Of a stretch of DNA of 64,000 nucleotides, positions 1 to 10,243 are shown in pieces. Every line of letters starts with the position of its first letter. Position 1 is the stretch's first letter. The DNA comes from Apostichopus japonicus (lineage: Eukaryota; Echinodermata; Holothuroidea; Aspidochirotida; Stichopodidae). Location: assembly GCF_037975245.1 (NCBI RefSeq), contig NC_092569.1:19957001-20021000 (forward strand), given 5' to 3'. The notes beneath the pieces are model-generated. The model saw nothing but the letters and a program-made list of their open reading frames with translations. It was not told the DNA's origin and ran no database searches. The translations under genes were made by a program, and so were the position numbers.

Positions 1-1195
1 ATAGCTGTTGGTGTTATTTTACCATGAACGGATTATTACTACGTAAGATAAATGGATTAAAATCAAATGAAGACATTGGTAAACAAAGAATCAGCATACG
101 AAATGACAAGAAGATATTAACTGGAGGACAAAACAGTACAACTGAGGGCAATTAAAGGGGAAAAAATCAATTAATGAAAATAATTATGTTAAGCTATCAT
201 CTTAAGATGGTTGTGTTAAATTAAAATAGAAAGTTCGTCCTCAAAGATAAATTTGAATATATAGCAGAAAGTTATTGTATATCACAGTCGTATAATACAA
301 AGGTTAAACTAACACTATCACACGTAAGCACAGAATGGCAGGAAACAAGATAATTTTACTTTCAGTTTCCAAATAGATTGAAATGTATATTCCTGGAAGT
401 AACAGTATACAACTTGTTTAAAGTATATAAAATGAAAGGGACTTTGAAGAAGCCATTTGGTGCAGCCAAAATAATGAATTTCTTGATCATTTCAAAATGA
501 CAACAAAATTAAAAAACTAGATGAAATGCCATTCGCCCTAAAATTTCCAAATGAGTCATGTAGGCCTTCTACAAAATTCGGCAATATTTGTGAATTTACA
601 TAATCCTTTTAACAAATCAATGCTTTTCTGTCATAACCGTAGGCAAAGTGAAAGTGAAATGTTCATCATCATAAAAATACAACATGTTATGTGTTTTACA
701 TATTAATGTGTCCTTATTTGTACTCACTTGCAGTGATGTATGACTCATTATAATTGGTATTAACTAACAATTTCTGTGTAGACTTCTGACTTAATGGATC
801 TGATAGAGAAAAAAAGGAGTGTATAGAAAAATACTGTTGTGAAAGCTGCTTGTCTGCCTAACTACTAGGTTGATGATTAATCACATATACTTTATTTAAT
901 TAGTATACTTAATACTCAATAACATATTGCTGACGGCCCCATGTATTGCTTATCATATAAAGACAATCGACATGCGTTGGTACGTGGTTTTATTATGCTA
1001 GACCTAAACTAGGGATGAAACGTTATTCAGCCCACGGTGATGTTAAGAAGATCTTTGGTTTTTAATACGGCAAAATAACTACAATGGTATACTGTAGTAT
1101 GTAGATTTCTACATGGCCCACTTGGCCCATAAGTTTCAGGTTTACAGTCTTGTTCAGGGCCAAGGCCTTCTCACACGACTTTACAACTTAACCCT
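1..1195. other. Non-coding stretch, no gene seen
   Basis: AT-rich single-copy-looking DNA. No open frame with splice-site support, no tandem repeat and no recognisable element was seen on either strand. Confidence 0.5.
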
Positions 1196-1199
1196 GGTC

Positions 1200-1503
1200 A
1201 TTGGTAACTTGTCACACCTACACACCGAAGTGTGCACAATTCAATCATTCTCTCCTGGGGCACCACAGTGCACCACAACCACGTGTCCCCGGGGGACATC
1301 CCATAGGGTGCAGCCACAAACCGGCGCAAACAACTATATTTACAAGTTAGCTCGCAAGTCCCCTTTATACACCTGCGTGAAGAGAGGCAATGGAGATAAA
1401 GCGCCTTGCCCAAGGACACGACGTAATGATCTGGCCAGGGCTCGAACCTGTAATCCCTAGATCACAAGTCCACTGCCTTAACCACTTGACCACAACGTCC
1501 TCC
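1200..1503 (-). mobile_element. tRNA-derived SINE
   Basis: Read on the minus strand, the element starts near 1500 with a tRNA-like head: an A-box-like stretch (GTGGTCAAGTGGTTAAGG), then a B box (GGTTCGAGCCC) around 1437-1447. A body follows with the motif TCCTTGGGCAAGGCGCTTT near 1400-1418, which I recall as common in the body of invertebrate tRNA-derived SINEs. The head resembles a tRNA-Ser-like gene but lacks proper acceptor pairing, so it is not a functional tRNA. The 3' end is not sharp; the boundary near 1200 is approximate. The short open frames on both strands here are by-products of the element. Confidence 0.7.
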
Positions 1504-4500
1504 CATGGTACTATGTGATTACATAAAGCCGTAGCTAAATTAAACTTAAAGATATATTACACTCATCAGCAGTGGTGGTTAATAATTCATTTTCTGCTGA
1601 ATTATTTTCTGACGTGAGACTGTTGTCTGATGACACTTGGTCCGTGGTCCCTCCCTCACCTGAGTGTGAAGCAAAATCGAACTAGATATAACATATCCTT
1701 CATGTAAAGACTAACACACCTTACAACTATATGTTTGCCTTGAGTTTGGCACAATCTGATAGTATGACACTGGACCGTTACAGAATCGAGAACAGATTAT
1801 ACAGATATGCTAGCAGTTATACACGTCAATTGATTATATAATGAAGCAGTAAACATGAATCTTCTTTCACGTATATCTATTAGTGTGGGATCAGAATGAT
1901 TCGATAAGAGTAGTCGGTATAGTTTTATCGATGTAAGTCTCTTAGACGATTGACTTTTATCCAGTTACAATGGAATGTTACATGGCTTTCATCAGAGCAA
2001 GGTAAAACGTAGAATTCAACGAAAAAATACAGACCACAAAAACAACTCAAAGGACTTGAGGATTACTCAGTAATGAATAAATTGAAAGATGACAAACCTT
2101 TTATAAAGGAGAACGCGCTGACCAAACAAGCAGTTAGCAGTAAAATATGTTTGCTATTCATAGTCTCGTGTGGCTGATGAGAAAACAAACTTTTCGAAAT
2201 GTATTTGACAATTTCCTCTCAGGTAATAATACTGAACTACCGCAGGTACTTGTCTACCTTATCTGAGATTAAAGGGAAAATTTCACGGTATATATAAGAG
2301 CGAACAATGACATTGCGTTTTTTTTCTTTTCTGTTGTATTAAAATTAAATGTGATCAGTTTCTCTAAGTAGATCAAAACATGAGTAAGCCTTAAACAATT
2401 TGAATACCTCGCTAACTTAAACCTGATTCTTGCAAATTGTTAAGAAACTGCAATACGAAGGACGTGGTGCTTTTTCATTCGATCTATTAGGATCTAATAA
2501 TTATAAGTACAATGCAATGCATGTATAAAGTCAACCGCACACTGTCCGACTGAATGATATGCGACTTACCTCAACTCGGCCGTTGAAACGTACTAAGATA
2601 ATCATGGAAAACCGAAAATAAACTGGTCAACGTGTTGCGTTTACCCGACTGTACGAGGGCGACCGCCTTGGGATGTAACAAATTTAACTTATTAAAGCAC
2701 CGTGAATAACGTATGGAACATCAGTCGTCGTTAACAGAAAACAGCGCCGGAACAGCGCGGGAACAAATCAACTAAAATGGTAAGGAAACGTGCCGATTAC
2801 TTACTTTGTCGATACCGGTCATCTTCAAATGTTGCAACGTATTATAGCAAACACGTCTTTCATCACCCGGAAATTATATGTTGTCTTCGTCGCTATATAA
2901 TAACCTGAACGATGAAAAGGAAACTGTCATAAAGAGTTCAACAACCTTTCGATTTTTTTTGACAACTGTATTTAGTTAAGAAACACTTAAACGGTAATTC
3001 AAGATGTAATGTTCATCGTGGTCATGAGATGACAGTTCTGAAAAAAAAATACTTAAAATGAAAGTTGTTGTCAAGTACGTAACTGTTTAACGAAGAAAGA
3101 AAACTAAAATCATAATTTTAAAAGTACCTTGTTAAATTTGAATTGAAAGAGAAACACTGTCAACATTACCTGTAAATTGCAGGGATATCTCTGAAGACAA
3201 AAGATGTTAGCAATATTAAATATCCAAAAGGGATAGTTCAAATCAGCTGTCCTTTCGAAAACTGGGTCGTAAAAATTCCCTGATCATATAAACTGTAGCG
3301 GTTGTGTACACTGTGTAGTCAGCAGAATAAACCGTTTGAAACTGACAGATGCATGATAGTAGACCTTCTGTTGTAAATAACACAACGTGTCAATGCATTC
3401 CTACATACAAATCTCCTTATCATACAGGTGTAGATTTACCTTGAAAGTGATTAAGGATAAAATTATGTACACGTAGTATATTTAAAACGTTTTTCACGTC
3501 ACTGTTTGAGAGTCGGAAACTCTCTTGAGTTCATAAAACATATATAGTTGGCAGAGTATCAAGTTTGAATAAGATGATGTTCGATGCATCTCATTGTTCG
3601 TCTTGTAAATGAGTTACTGTTAAGAATGCCTAAGCATGATAATGCGTTGATTAATGTATAACCATTGATCAAAGATTTAACAAAAAAGAACCATGTTTTA
3701 ACATAACTTGGCAGCAAGCATTATTGGATTGATGTAATTGCCTAAGTTGGAAGTACTACTATTGCGTCTACCGACGCTAAACTTGAAACGGCGAGAAATG
3801 TCACCTTCACAGACACAGCATAAATAGAAACACAATGTATAGTATTAAAAGCATAACAACGTTTCACAAAGGGATTTACTCACCAACGTATTACTTAAAG
3901 TGACATTCAATGTACACAAGTTAACTATATTCTGTCGTGAAAGGAAAGTATTTAAAATAGTTTGAAGTATGATCTGATGAAGAATGGGTACAAACCACAC
4001 GGTATGCTGTACAACGATAAAATGCTTTGGTTGTTTCCAAGTTGTCCAAACACAGGTTTGCACATTATGCCAGATATTGCATTACTACTTTCTTCTGTAA
4101 TGAATATTGAGCCTGATATGGCCGATAAATATTAACTTGACACATTATCAGCATCGTTGCAGCAACATTTAATTCTGCATTTTGTTTATCCTGTAGTAGA
4201 AAACGTTTGTACGTTGAAAAGAAATGTTACAATTGTGAGGGAATATCGAGTGCCCTCATATAAACCTCATCAAATTCCTCGCGCATAGTGATAACCTTTG
4301 ACCTGAAACTGCTTCTTAGCATGTTGGTGTAACCAGAACAACCATCCCTATAGTTTAAGCATCTATAATCTTAGCACTGGTCTGTCTGTTGTTTACGACC
4401 CTCCACACACGCTATTTCGACTGCTGTTAGTAAGCTACGTTCATACACTTTCTCTTCGAGAATATCAAACGTTGCTGGGCGAGTTGAGCTTCAAAGATGC

Positions 4501-4574
4501 ACTTCTAGCTCTGAAGGCCCTAAGTGTGGTCCACCGTTCTCTTTTGTTTTCTGCAAATTATATCTAAAATATTT
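1504..4574. other. Non-coding stretch, no gene seen
   Basis: About 3 kb of AT-rich DNA with scattered short open frames that have no family resemblance and no flanking splice signals. No repeat structure was noticed by eye. Confidence 0.45.
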
Positions 4575-4575
4575 T

Positions 4576-4614
4576 AGATATATATATAATATATTATTAT
4601 ATATATATATATAA

Positions 4615-4691
<77 letters not shown>
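4576..4691. repeat. (TA)n microsatellite
   Basis: Long, nearly pure AT dinucleotide run with a few interruptions. The minus-strand open frame across it (poly Ile-Tyr) is an artefact of the repeat. Confidence 0.95.
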
Positions 4692-4692
<1 letters not shown>

Positions 4693-4946
4693 ATATAAAC
4701 ATAAACATAAGTGTGTTTGTATGTATAAAGGCCACTACCACAAACGGTTGAACGCAACGTGCCCTTTGAGAAACAAAAAGAAAAACATTATGCTGTCGTA
4801 AGATTTCTCCTCGATGACAACTTGCCTATCAGATCCGCTTCATTTACTGAATGAAGTATTTGTATACACGTTAGTATGTTAGCAGTCAGCTATGAGAGAC
4901 ATTCCAGTTTGTGCGCGTTATATGTCCTGTTCTCAAGGAAAGAAAC

Positions 4947-5027
4947 ATGGAGCTTAAAAACTCAATCGAAAGGTTATTTTGTGAGCTGCTAGCTGCTTTC
5001 CTTGTTGGTCCAATTGCGCCGAATATG
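4947..5027 (+). CDS. Gene 1 exon 1 (signal peptide), candidate
   Basis: Begins with an ATG and encodes 27 residues with a basic/polar start and a hydrophobic core (LLAAFLVGPIA). It ends at a strong donor (ATG|gtaagt) in phase 0. It was chosen because it fits a signal peptide and joins in phase to the next proposed exon. No transcript evidence is available. Confidence 0.4.
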
Positions 5028-8000
5028 GTAAGTTGCTTACACAATTTGACGAGTTGAAAATCATTGTTGCGATGCGATGGAAACTGCTTATTCCACCGGT
5101 GATTTGCAAAATATATAATTTTCTAATTTAAATTCCCATAGTTAGCCGTCGCGGATGCAGGGGTGGGGTGTGGGATGTAACCCCACCATCTATTTTTGAC
5201 CCAACACAAACACATAAAATAGTAATTAGCATAACTTGCATGTAGACCTGATTACAGCCTAAACCCACCGTTTCTTGTGTAAAATGTTATTATTTCCTGG
5301 TGGAATGAGGACCTCCCTACCGCCTTACACGGGGATCGGATTAAACTACTCCGGGCACACCCTCCTCTTAGACGCGTCGCTGTTTAAACACACATCAAAT
5401 ATGCTATACGCGTCATTTAAGAGCCGTGAAAGAGTATGTTTTCTATAGGAAATTAGGGGAATTGCGATAACATTGATCAAATTATTTTTACATTGATCGC
5501 TCGGTTGGACAGCAATATTTGTATATCGTATACGCGTCTTAACCGTATTTTATAAGCCCGTCACACTGTAGTTTACACATTAAAGAAGGTCCCATATTGT
5601 GATGCTCTACTGGTATACTAGTAAACAGAGTGAAAAACATATGGGACAACATATCATGTGTGTTGATCTACATAGTTAGGTTCACACAACATGCTTGAGT
5701 TGGAGGGGGGGGGGGACAGCCTTTTGTTGCAATAATTATGTCATGAATGTTTCAAGATCAATTCCTGCGACCCGTTAAAGAAAATGTATGGAGATATCTT
5801 AGTTCAACAGTCGTCTGTTGTAGCTCAGTCTGTAAATCTGTGATGCCATAACGCCAATAGGATGTGAAACATTTCCCGCTGTTTTTCATTTCATAATTCA
5901 TGGTAGACGTAAACAGTGTAGTCCCTGAAAGCAATACAATCATTAGGTTGTATTTTGAGCTCCTTATGGTAGATTTCGCAATTGCATTAGAGAAAAGAAA
6001 CATTTTAATAAACAAAGACAAACTTTGAAGGCACATGTGCCCCATTGATAAAATTTGATTTCATCGTCTTCAACATTGTGTGTGAAGATGTACTAAGTCT
6101 GTGATATCTCCCAAATAGATTAAGATCTCTCTTAGTTACTTGGGAAGATTTTTTTATGACAGTTATCGCTATCACACAGTCTACTAATGATGGTTGGGTT
6201 AGTTTCTCATTACATTAATATTCGATTTATCTCTATTCTTGTTGAAACTAGTGTTAGAAATCCTTGGCTTATTTAGTATGGATGTTGTTGGCCAACAACA
6301 TTCAGGATAACAAAATGTGTTCCACAGCGACACAAGAGACAACAGCAGAAGCCGAGCCTACATGTCAGTAATTGAATTAAGTTTAGTTTACAATACACTT
6401 TAATTGTAATTCATAGGTAACAAAGTCCTGGAGCATACTGCAATGTTGTAAAAGCTTATATGAAACGACCACGAAATTTTACATATTATACGATATTTTA
6501 AAGACAGGTTATTTTTGTAATATCATTTAAATTCAATTCACTGTCTTTATTTGTTTAATTTATCCCCAATGTGACGGCCAATTGTTATACAATGAAATGA
6601 ACCATGAGTATCTTACTAAAAATAAACACTTATATTTCATTTATTTTTATCGGAAGATCGCCGCGACCAGCTACGATACTACACTTTCATTGAGTAAGTT
6701 CTTAATCTCTTCAGCAATATCCAACTAAATTACCCTACATTGTGACAATCATTAAGATAATATTCCTTCTCAACTCATCATGCTTTACCACTCCTGTTCA
6801 TAATTTAATAACCAGTACTATAATTTCACATACAATAACAATACAATGGCTTATATTGTCTTAAATTTAACTTTCCTTCTGAGCAGGCAAAAGCATATTT
6901 GACCTCCTTCAACAACCTCTGTATCCGAGGGATTGTAATGAAGCCTTCACCATGTTCGCTACATGCAGTACGGGCTCTGGTGTCTACCAGATCAAGCCCG
7001 ATGGGTATGTAGAACCATTTGAGGTGTACTGCGAAGATGATTTAGAAAATGTGGTTTGGACGGTACGTATTAGATTCTATCACGCTTTATGAAACATATA
7101 CAAGGGAAATAAAGACACAAACGACGTCAGGTAAAATAAGTACAACTCTAATGTTAAGATACAATGACCCATGGGCGCAGATCAGTGTTGGATGATGGTT
7201 GTGACGCGTGTCCGTTCTCTGATACTATCTAAGCGCAGCGCGACGATGGGTTCGCGCGTAGCGTACAATAAATATTTTGGCAAATATACAACCCATATCG
7301 TCGGAAATAACACTTCCCAGACCCAGTGTTGCTCCCAAACCTCCTTAAGTTTTAGATATCATGGCTTAGAAATTAACTTTGGCGTCTGCAGAGAGAAAAT
7401 CAGGGACAAATAATCCAATTAGACTTTTGTTTACGATGAGCCTGGGTCTGGGGTCCTCTCCCAGAAAACAATCATAGACAGTCCTAGATTTAACAACTGT
7501 GGATAAATATAATAAAATGAGAACTGCTGCAAGGCATTTGCACAATGCTGGATAAACCTGTGCCAAAGTTCAATAAAGGGAAAATTTAAATGCAGCGTTT
7601 GGTCAAGACAAATTGGTGAGGACACGGTATATAATGTCCCCACCACTGAAAAAGTTGGTGGGGACGCGTCCCGCGGTCCCCACCAGGATCTGCGCCCATA
7701 CAATGACCTATGGTTGCAAAAAATGCATTTTTTATTACAGGTGTCAGGTGTTGGAAAGGCACTTGGGCGGATATGTTGGATTGTTAGATCCTGGTAAAAC
7801 TATAAAAATCGACGTCTAGTAAACATGAGTACAACTTTATTGCGATTGGTTTCTTTCGCATTTTGACTAATCGTTTGCTCAGATTTACTGTGTTAACCAG
7901 TTATCAATTCGTTCTAATTTTTCGTTAAAATAAAATGACCTATTGTTGAAAACAATGCATTCTTTTGTACGGTTTCAGGTCCTAGAAAGGCGCTTGGACG

Positions 8001-8727
8001 GATCTGTTGGATTTAATCGAACCTGGTTGGACTATAAAAATGGTTTTGGTTTCTATGGTAGTGAATTTTGGCTCGGACTTGACAAAATAGCGTATATAAC
8101 GAACCAAAGAAATTATCAGCTTCGAGTGGAATTTTCTACAGAGTCGAATATTACATATAAGCTGCACTATGACTACTTTAGGATCACAGACGAATGGGGA
8201 AACTACACATTATCAACTATCGAGTTACACACCTCAAACCAAAGTAAGTGCACTTCACTAATATGCCTCGCGATGGTAAGAAATATTTGCTGAGAAGTAG
8301 TATCAAATAATATTGAGTTTGCATGTTCCCTGGAACCGTCTAGCGATACAGATAGTAATATTACAAGTGATATGTAAAAACGAAGCTATAACTAAGACTC
8401 AACTTGCTGACGCAATTTTGATTGTATATAGTCTACTAGATCTGGTGTACAATTAAAATGTCTTACTTAAATTAATAAAAACACAGATAATTAATCTTTA
8501 GTTTGTTCTTGCTCTTTCTCAATTCATGGAAATTAGTATCCTTCTGTGAAGAGAATTGTACTTTGGTAGACGGTGATGACAAACTGAATCAATATAACAA
8601 TACAATTCTTATTTTTCATGTTCAAAAAGAGGGTGAATGTTGTAGGAATTTTGTATATTTTGCGATATCTGCTTATCGAGTACAACTAAATCAATATGCA
8701 ATTATACGGGTTAACATTAGCAACTGA
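4947..8727 (+). CDS. Gene 1: secreted fibrinogen-domain protein, model with private terminal exon
   Basis: Proposed exons are 4947-5027, 6306-6363, 6887-7062, 7979-8243 and 8537-8727. They total 771 nt (256 aa) and their phases join without a break (0, 0/1, 1/0, 0/1, 1/stop). The product would have an N-terminal signal peptide, a short Thr/Glu-rich linker and a FReD starting YPRDCNEAF and containing SGVYQIKPDG and EFWLGLDK. The DGGGWT motif of the family is replaced by LENVVWT. The usual last third of a FReD (Ca-binding loop, WWF..C, LNGDYH, TEMKIR) is absent: the terminal exon encodes 63 residues I do not recognise. FReDs are secreted lectin-like recognition modules in animal immunity. Alternatively exon 7979-8243 splices to the SRCR exon at 9180, which is also in phase. 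The two FReD exons are certain; the first two exons and the end of the gene are inference. Confidence 0.6.
5028..6305. other. Intron 1 of gene 1 (proposed)
   Basis: No element recognised. It contains a run of G at about 5704-5715. A minus-strand 95-codon open frame at 5758-6045 has no recognisable family or splice support. Confidence 0.4.
6306..6363 (+). CDS. Gene 1 exon 2 (Thr-rich linker), candidate
   Basis: Lies between an acceptor (cattcag) and a donor (CAT|gtcagt). The 19 encoded residues include STATQETTAEAEPT, similar in character to the Thr-rich stalk of the FReD genes downstream. Phase 0 in and phase 1 out match its neighbours; the junction codon to the next exon becomes Cys. Confidence 0.45.
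6887..7062 (+). CDS. Gene 1 exon 3, N-terminal half of a FReD
   Basis: Acceptor gagcag, donor ACG|gtacgt, phase 1 to 0. Encodes the start of a fibrinogen-related domain: PRDCNEAF, SGVYQIKPDG, FEVYCEDD. The exon ends at the conserved Trp-Thr where the FReDs of genes A and B also have an intron, which supports homology. The conserved acidic-Gly-Gly-Gly-Trp turn has been lost. Confidence 0.85.
7170..7699. mobile_element. 530-bp TIR element (MITE) in a gene 1 intron
   Basis: The ends are inverted repeats of ATGGGCGCAGATC (7171-7183, and its complement at 7687-7699). The flanks carry a 9-bp direct repeat ACAATGACC (7161-7169 and 7700-7708), as expected for a target-site duplication. There is no transposase. 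The interior shares the stretch GGAAATAACACTTCCCAG with the partial element at 59529. The 8-9 bp duplication fits hAT-like superfamilies, but the superfamily is unresolved. Confidence 0.85.
7703..7817 (+). pseudogene. Partial, decayed duplicate of gene 1 exon 4
   Basis: The intron end and first 80 or so bases of exon 7979-8243 are repeated here: same pre-acceptor text, acceptor attacag, and coding-like GGAAAGGCACTTGGGCGGA. The copy then reads into stops and stops matching after about TATAAAAAT. A local duplication of roughly 230-bp period explains it. Confidence 0.7.
7979..8243 (+). CDS. Gene 1 exon 4, central part of a FReD
   Basis: Acceptor ggtttcag, donor AAA|gtaagt, phase 0 to 1. It is 265 nt long, the same length as the matching exons of genes A and B. 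Encodes VLERRLDGSVGFNRTW, EFWLGLDK, ITNQRNYQLRVEF and YDYFRITDEWGNYTL, the usual middle of a FReD. Divergence from genes A and B is high, so it is an older paralog. Confidence 0.9.
8537..8727 (+). CDS. Candidate terminal exon of gene 1, unknown domain
   Basis: An open frame running to a stop (tga). It is preceded by a pyrimidine tract (tttgttcttgctctttctc) and an attag acceptor that gives phase 1, as needed after exon 7979-8243. The 63 residues contain four Cys (CEENC, ECC), several N-glycosylation sequons and beta-like segments (FVYFAISAY, YAIIRVNI). I do not recognise the family. It could be a chance frame. Confidence 0.35.
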
Positions 8728-9179
8728 TAACATCTGTTAAATAACATTGTGCACATTGACGTTTATTCATATCGTATTTCAGTCGAATATGTTTACCGTC
8801 TTAGTAATTGTTACGATCGCAATAAAGATTCATGGTTGTACCAATCAAAAGATATCATTATAAAATGATGATGATATTCTCCTCAAATTGCAGTCACTCC
8901 GCAGTTGATTATATTAAACAAACAGAAACAAACTAATTTGTAAACTTAAAACTGTTGGTGGCTAATATTTACTCCTTTATGGAATAATGCTTTTGGAATG
9001 AAGATACTTCACTATCAAATGATCATAGTTATAACCTTCACTTCTTAATGAAAAAAATCAAGGAAAAGTAATGATAATAATTAAATCAACCACGTGAATT
9101 ATGTCACTTGTCTGGTTTTAATACCCTCTGCTTTCATTGATCCTTTTACATTTGTGATCGTGTTCACATGTTCTAACAG

Positions 9180-9485
9180 TTCGACTTGTTAATGGCACCA
9201 CTCACGTGGAAGGACGTGTCGAGATTCACCATAATGGTCAATGGGGTACTGTTTGTGGTAAATATTGGGATGACAATGACGCGTCGGTGGCTTGTCGTCA
9301 ACTTGGTTATAGTGATACTGGGAGAGCAACAGGTAACGCTAACTATGGTGAAGGGACAGGCCCAATATGGCTGGAAAACATTGCTTGTTCCGGAGGAGAG
9401 GGCAGTATCGATCACTGCGGTAACTCTGGATGGGGACAACATAATTGTGGACATAACTTGGATGCTGGAATGCGTTGTATAACAG
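9180..9485 (+). CDS. SRCR domain exon (group A)
   Basis: A 306-nt exon, acceptor ctaacag, donor ACAG|gtacaa, symmetric phase 1-1. It encodes one complete scavenger receptor cysteine-rich domain: VRLVNGTTHVEGRVEI, GQWGTVCGKYWDDNDA, VACRQLGY, GPIWLENIAC, IDHCGNSGWGQHNCGH and MRC. Six Cys place it in group A, which is usually encoded by more than one exon; a single symmetric exon is typical of group B, so the fit is imperfect. SRCR domains are extracellular ligand-binding modules, greatly expanded in echinoderm immunity. The exon can splice in phase either from gene 1 exon 4 or into gene A exon 12208. Which gene it belongs to is unresolved. Confidence 0.9.
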
Positions 9486-9723
9486 GTACAATTGTCTCAA
9501 TTATGTTATACGTACTAGCTTTGTCATAGACATATATAAATTACTGAATCGTGTTACATACATATTGGGTATTACATTATATAAATATAAATATATGTTT
9601 GATCTCTAGAGTAAGGCAAAATATGTCACCAAAAACAGAACTAGTATTGTTCGATACAGGTGACAAACGCCTACAGTGGAATGACGACCTTCCTTACCGG
9701 TTTCGAACCTCCGGACATACAAT

Positions 9724-9800
9724 TAGCTCCATAGCTTAGTGGTTAGGTGTCCGCGTACAGAGCGGGAGGCCCTCGTTCGAATCCCGGTGGAGGCTGGAAG
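9724..9800 (+). mobile_element. tRNA-like head, probable SINE
   Basis: A tRNA-like fold with an A box (TAGCTTAGTGGTTAGGTG) and B box (GTTCGAATCCC). The acceptor stem is imperfect and the anticodon loop would read ACA. The sequence runs on into AT-rich DNA and a (TA)n run at 9848-9875. The weak acceptor stem and the tail make a SINE head more likely than a functional tRNA gene. Confidence 0.6.
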
Positions 9801-9843
9801 TTTTTCACTGTTCTTGATTTTCCAACTCATTACGATTTTCAAT

Positions 9844-9875
<32 letters not shown>

Positions 9876-9881
9876 GAACAT

Positions 9882-10077
9882 TGGTACTTTTTAAGAAAAA
9901 ATCGCCCAGGGAAAGACCTGGGCACGAAAACCAGACTACCGAACGACTGATCCGCTCTCAACCCCAGTCCAGTTGCATTGGGACTGTTACTGTGTGATCA
10001 TCGTCGGGTGTGCATCACCATTCCCCTCGAAAAGGGAACAGATACTACACATGATCTTAGCCAAAAGGCCGAGAACA
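9882..10077 (-). mobile_element. U2 snRNA-headed SINE, copy 1
   Basis: On the minus strand the element begins with the 5' end of U2 snRNA (TTCTCGGCCTTTTGGCTAAG, then ATC.TGTGTAGTATCTGTTC). After about 45 bases it leaves U2 and continues with an unrelated body (CAGTCGTTCG, GGTTTTCGTGCCCAGG) and a tail TTTTTCTTAAAAAGTACC. The same head, body and tail recur at 50921-51066. The Sm site and 3' stem-loops of U2 are absent, so it is not a U2 gene. It sits directly against the left edge of duplication copy A. Confidence 0.8.
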
Positions 10078-10243
10078 ATTATAAAAAAGAAGTAAGCCTA
10101 AAGACCATTGATAACATTATACATTTACTTTCATGGTTATTTTAGGATAAAGATGCCCCCGCTCCTGCTAATAATAATTTCAATCTGTTTAGAAAATATC
10201 CGTGTGTTAAATATTGCGAGAACTGTACACTGTTTGGAACTTA

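Noticed and set aside
9724-9800. Functional tRNA gene
   Set aside because: The acceptor stem is mismatched and the sequence continues as a repeat. SINE head preferred.
9882-10077. Functional U2 snRNA gene
   Set aside because: Only the first 45 or so bases match U2. The Sm site and 3' stem-loops are missing, and the non-U2 body recurs elsewhere.
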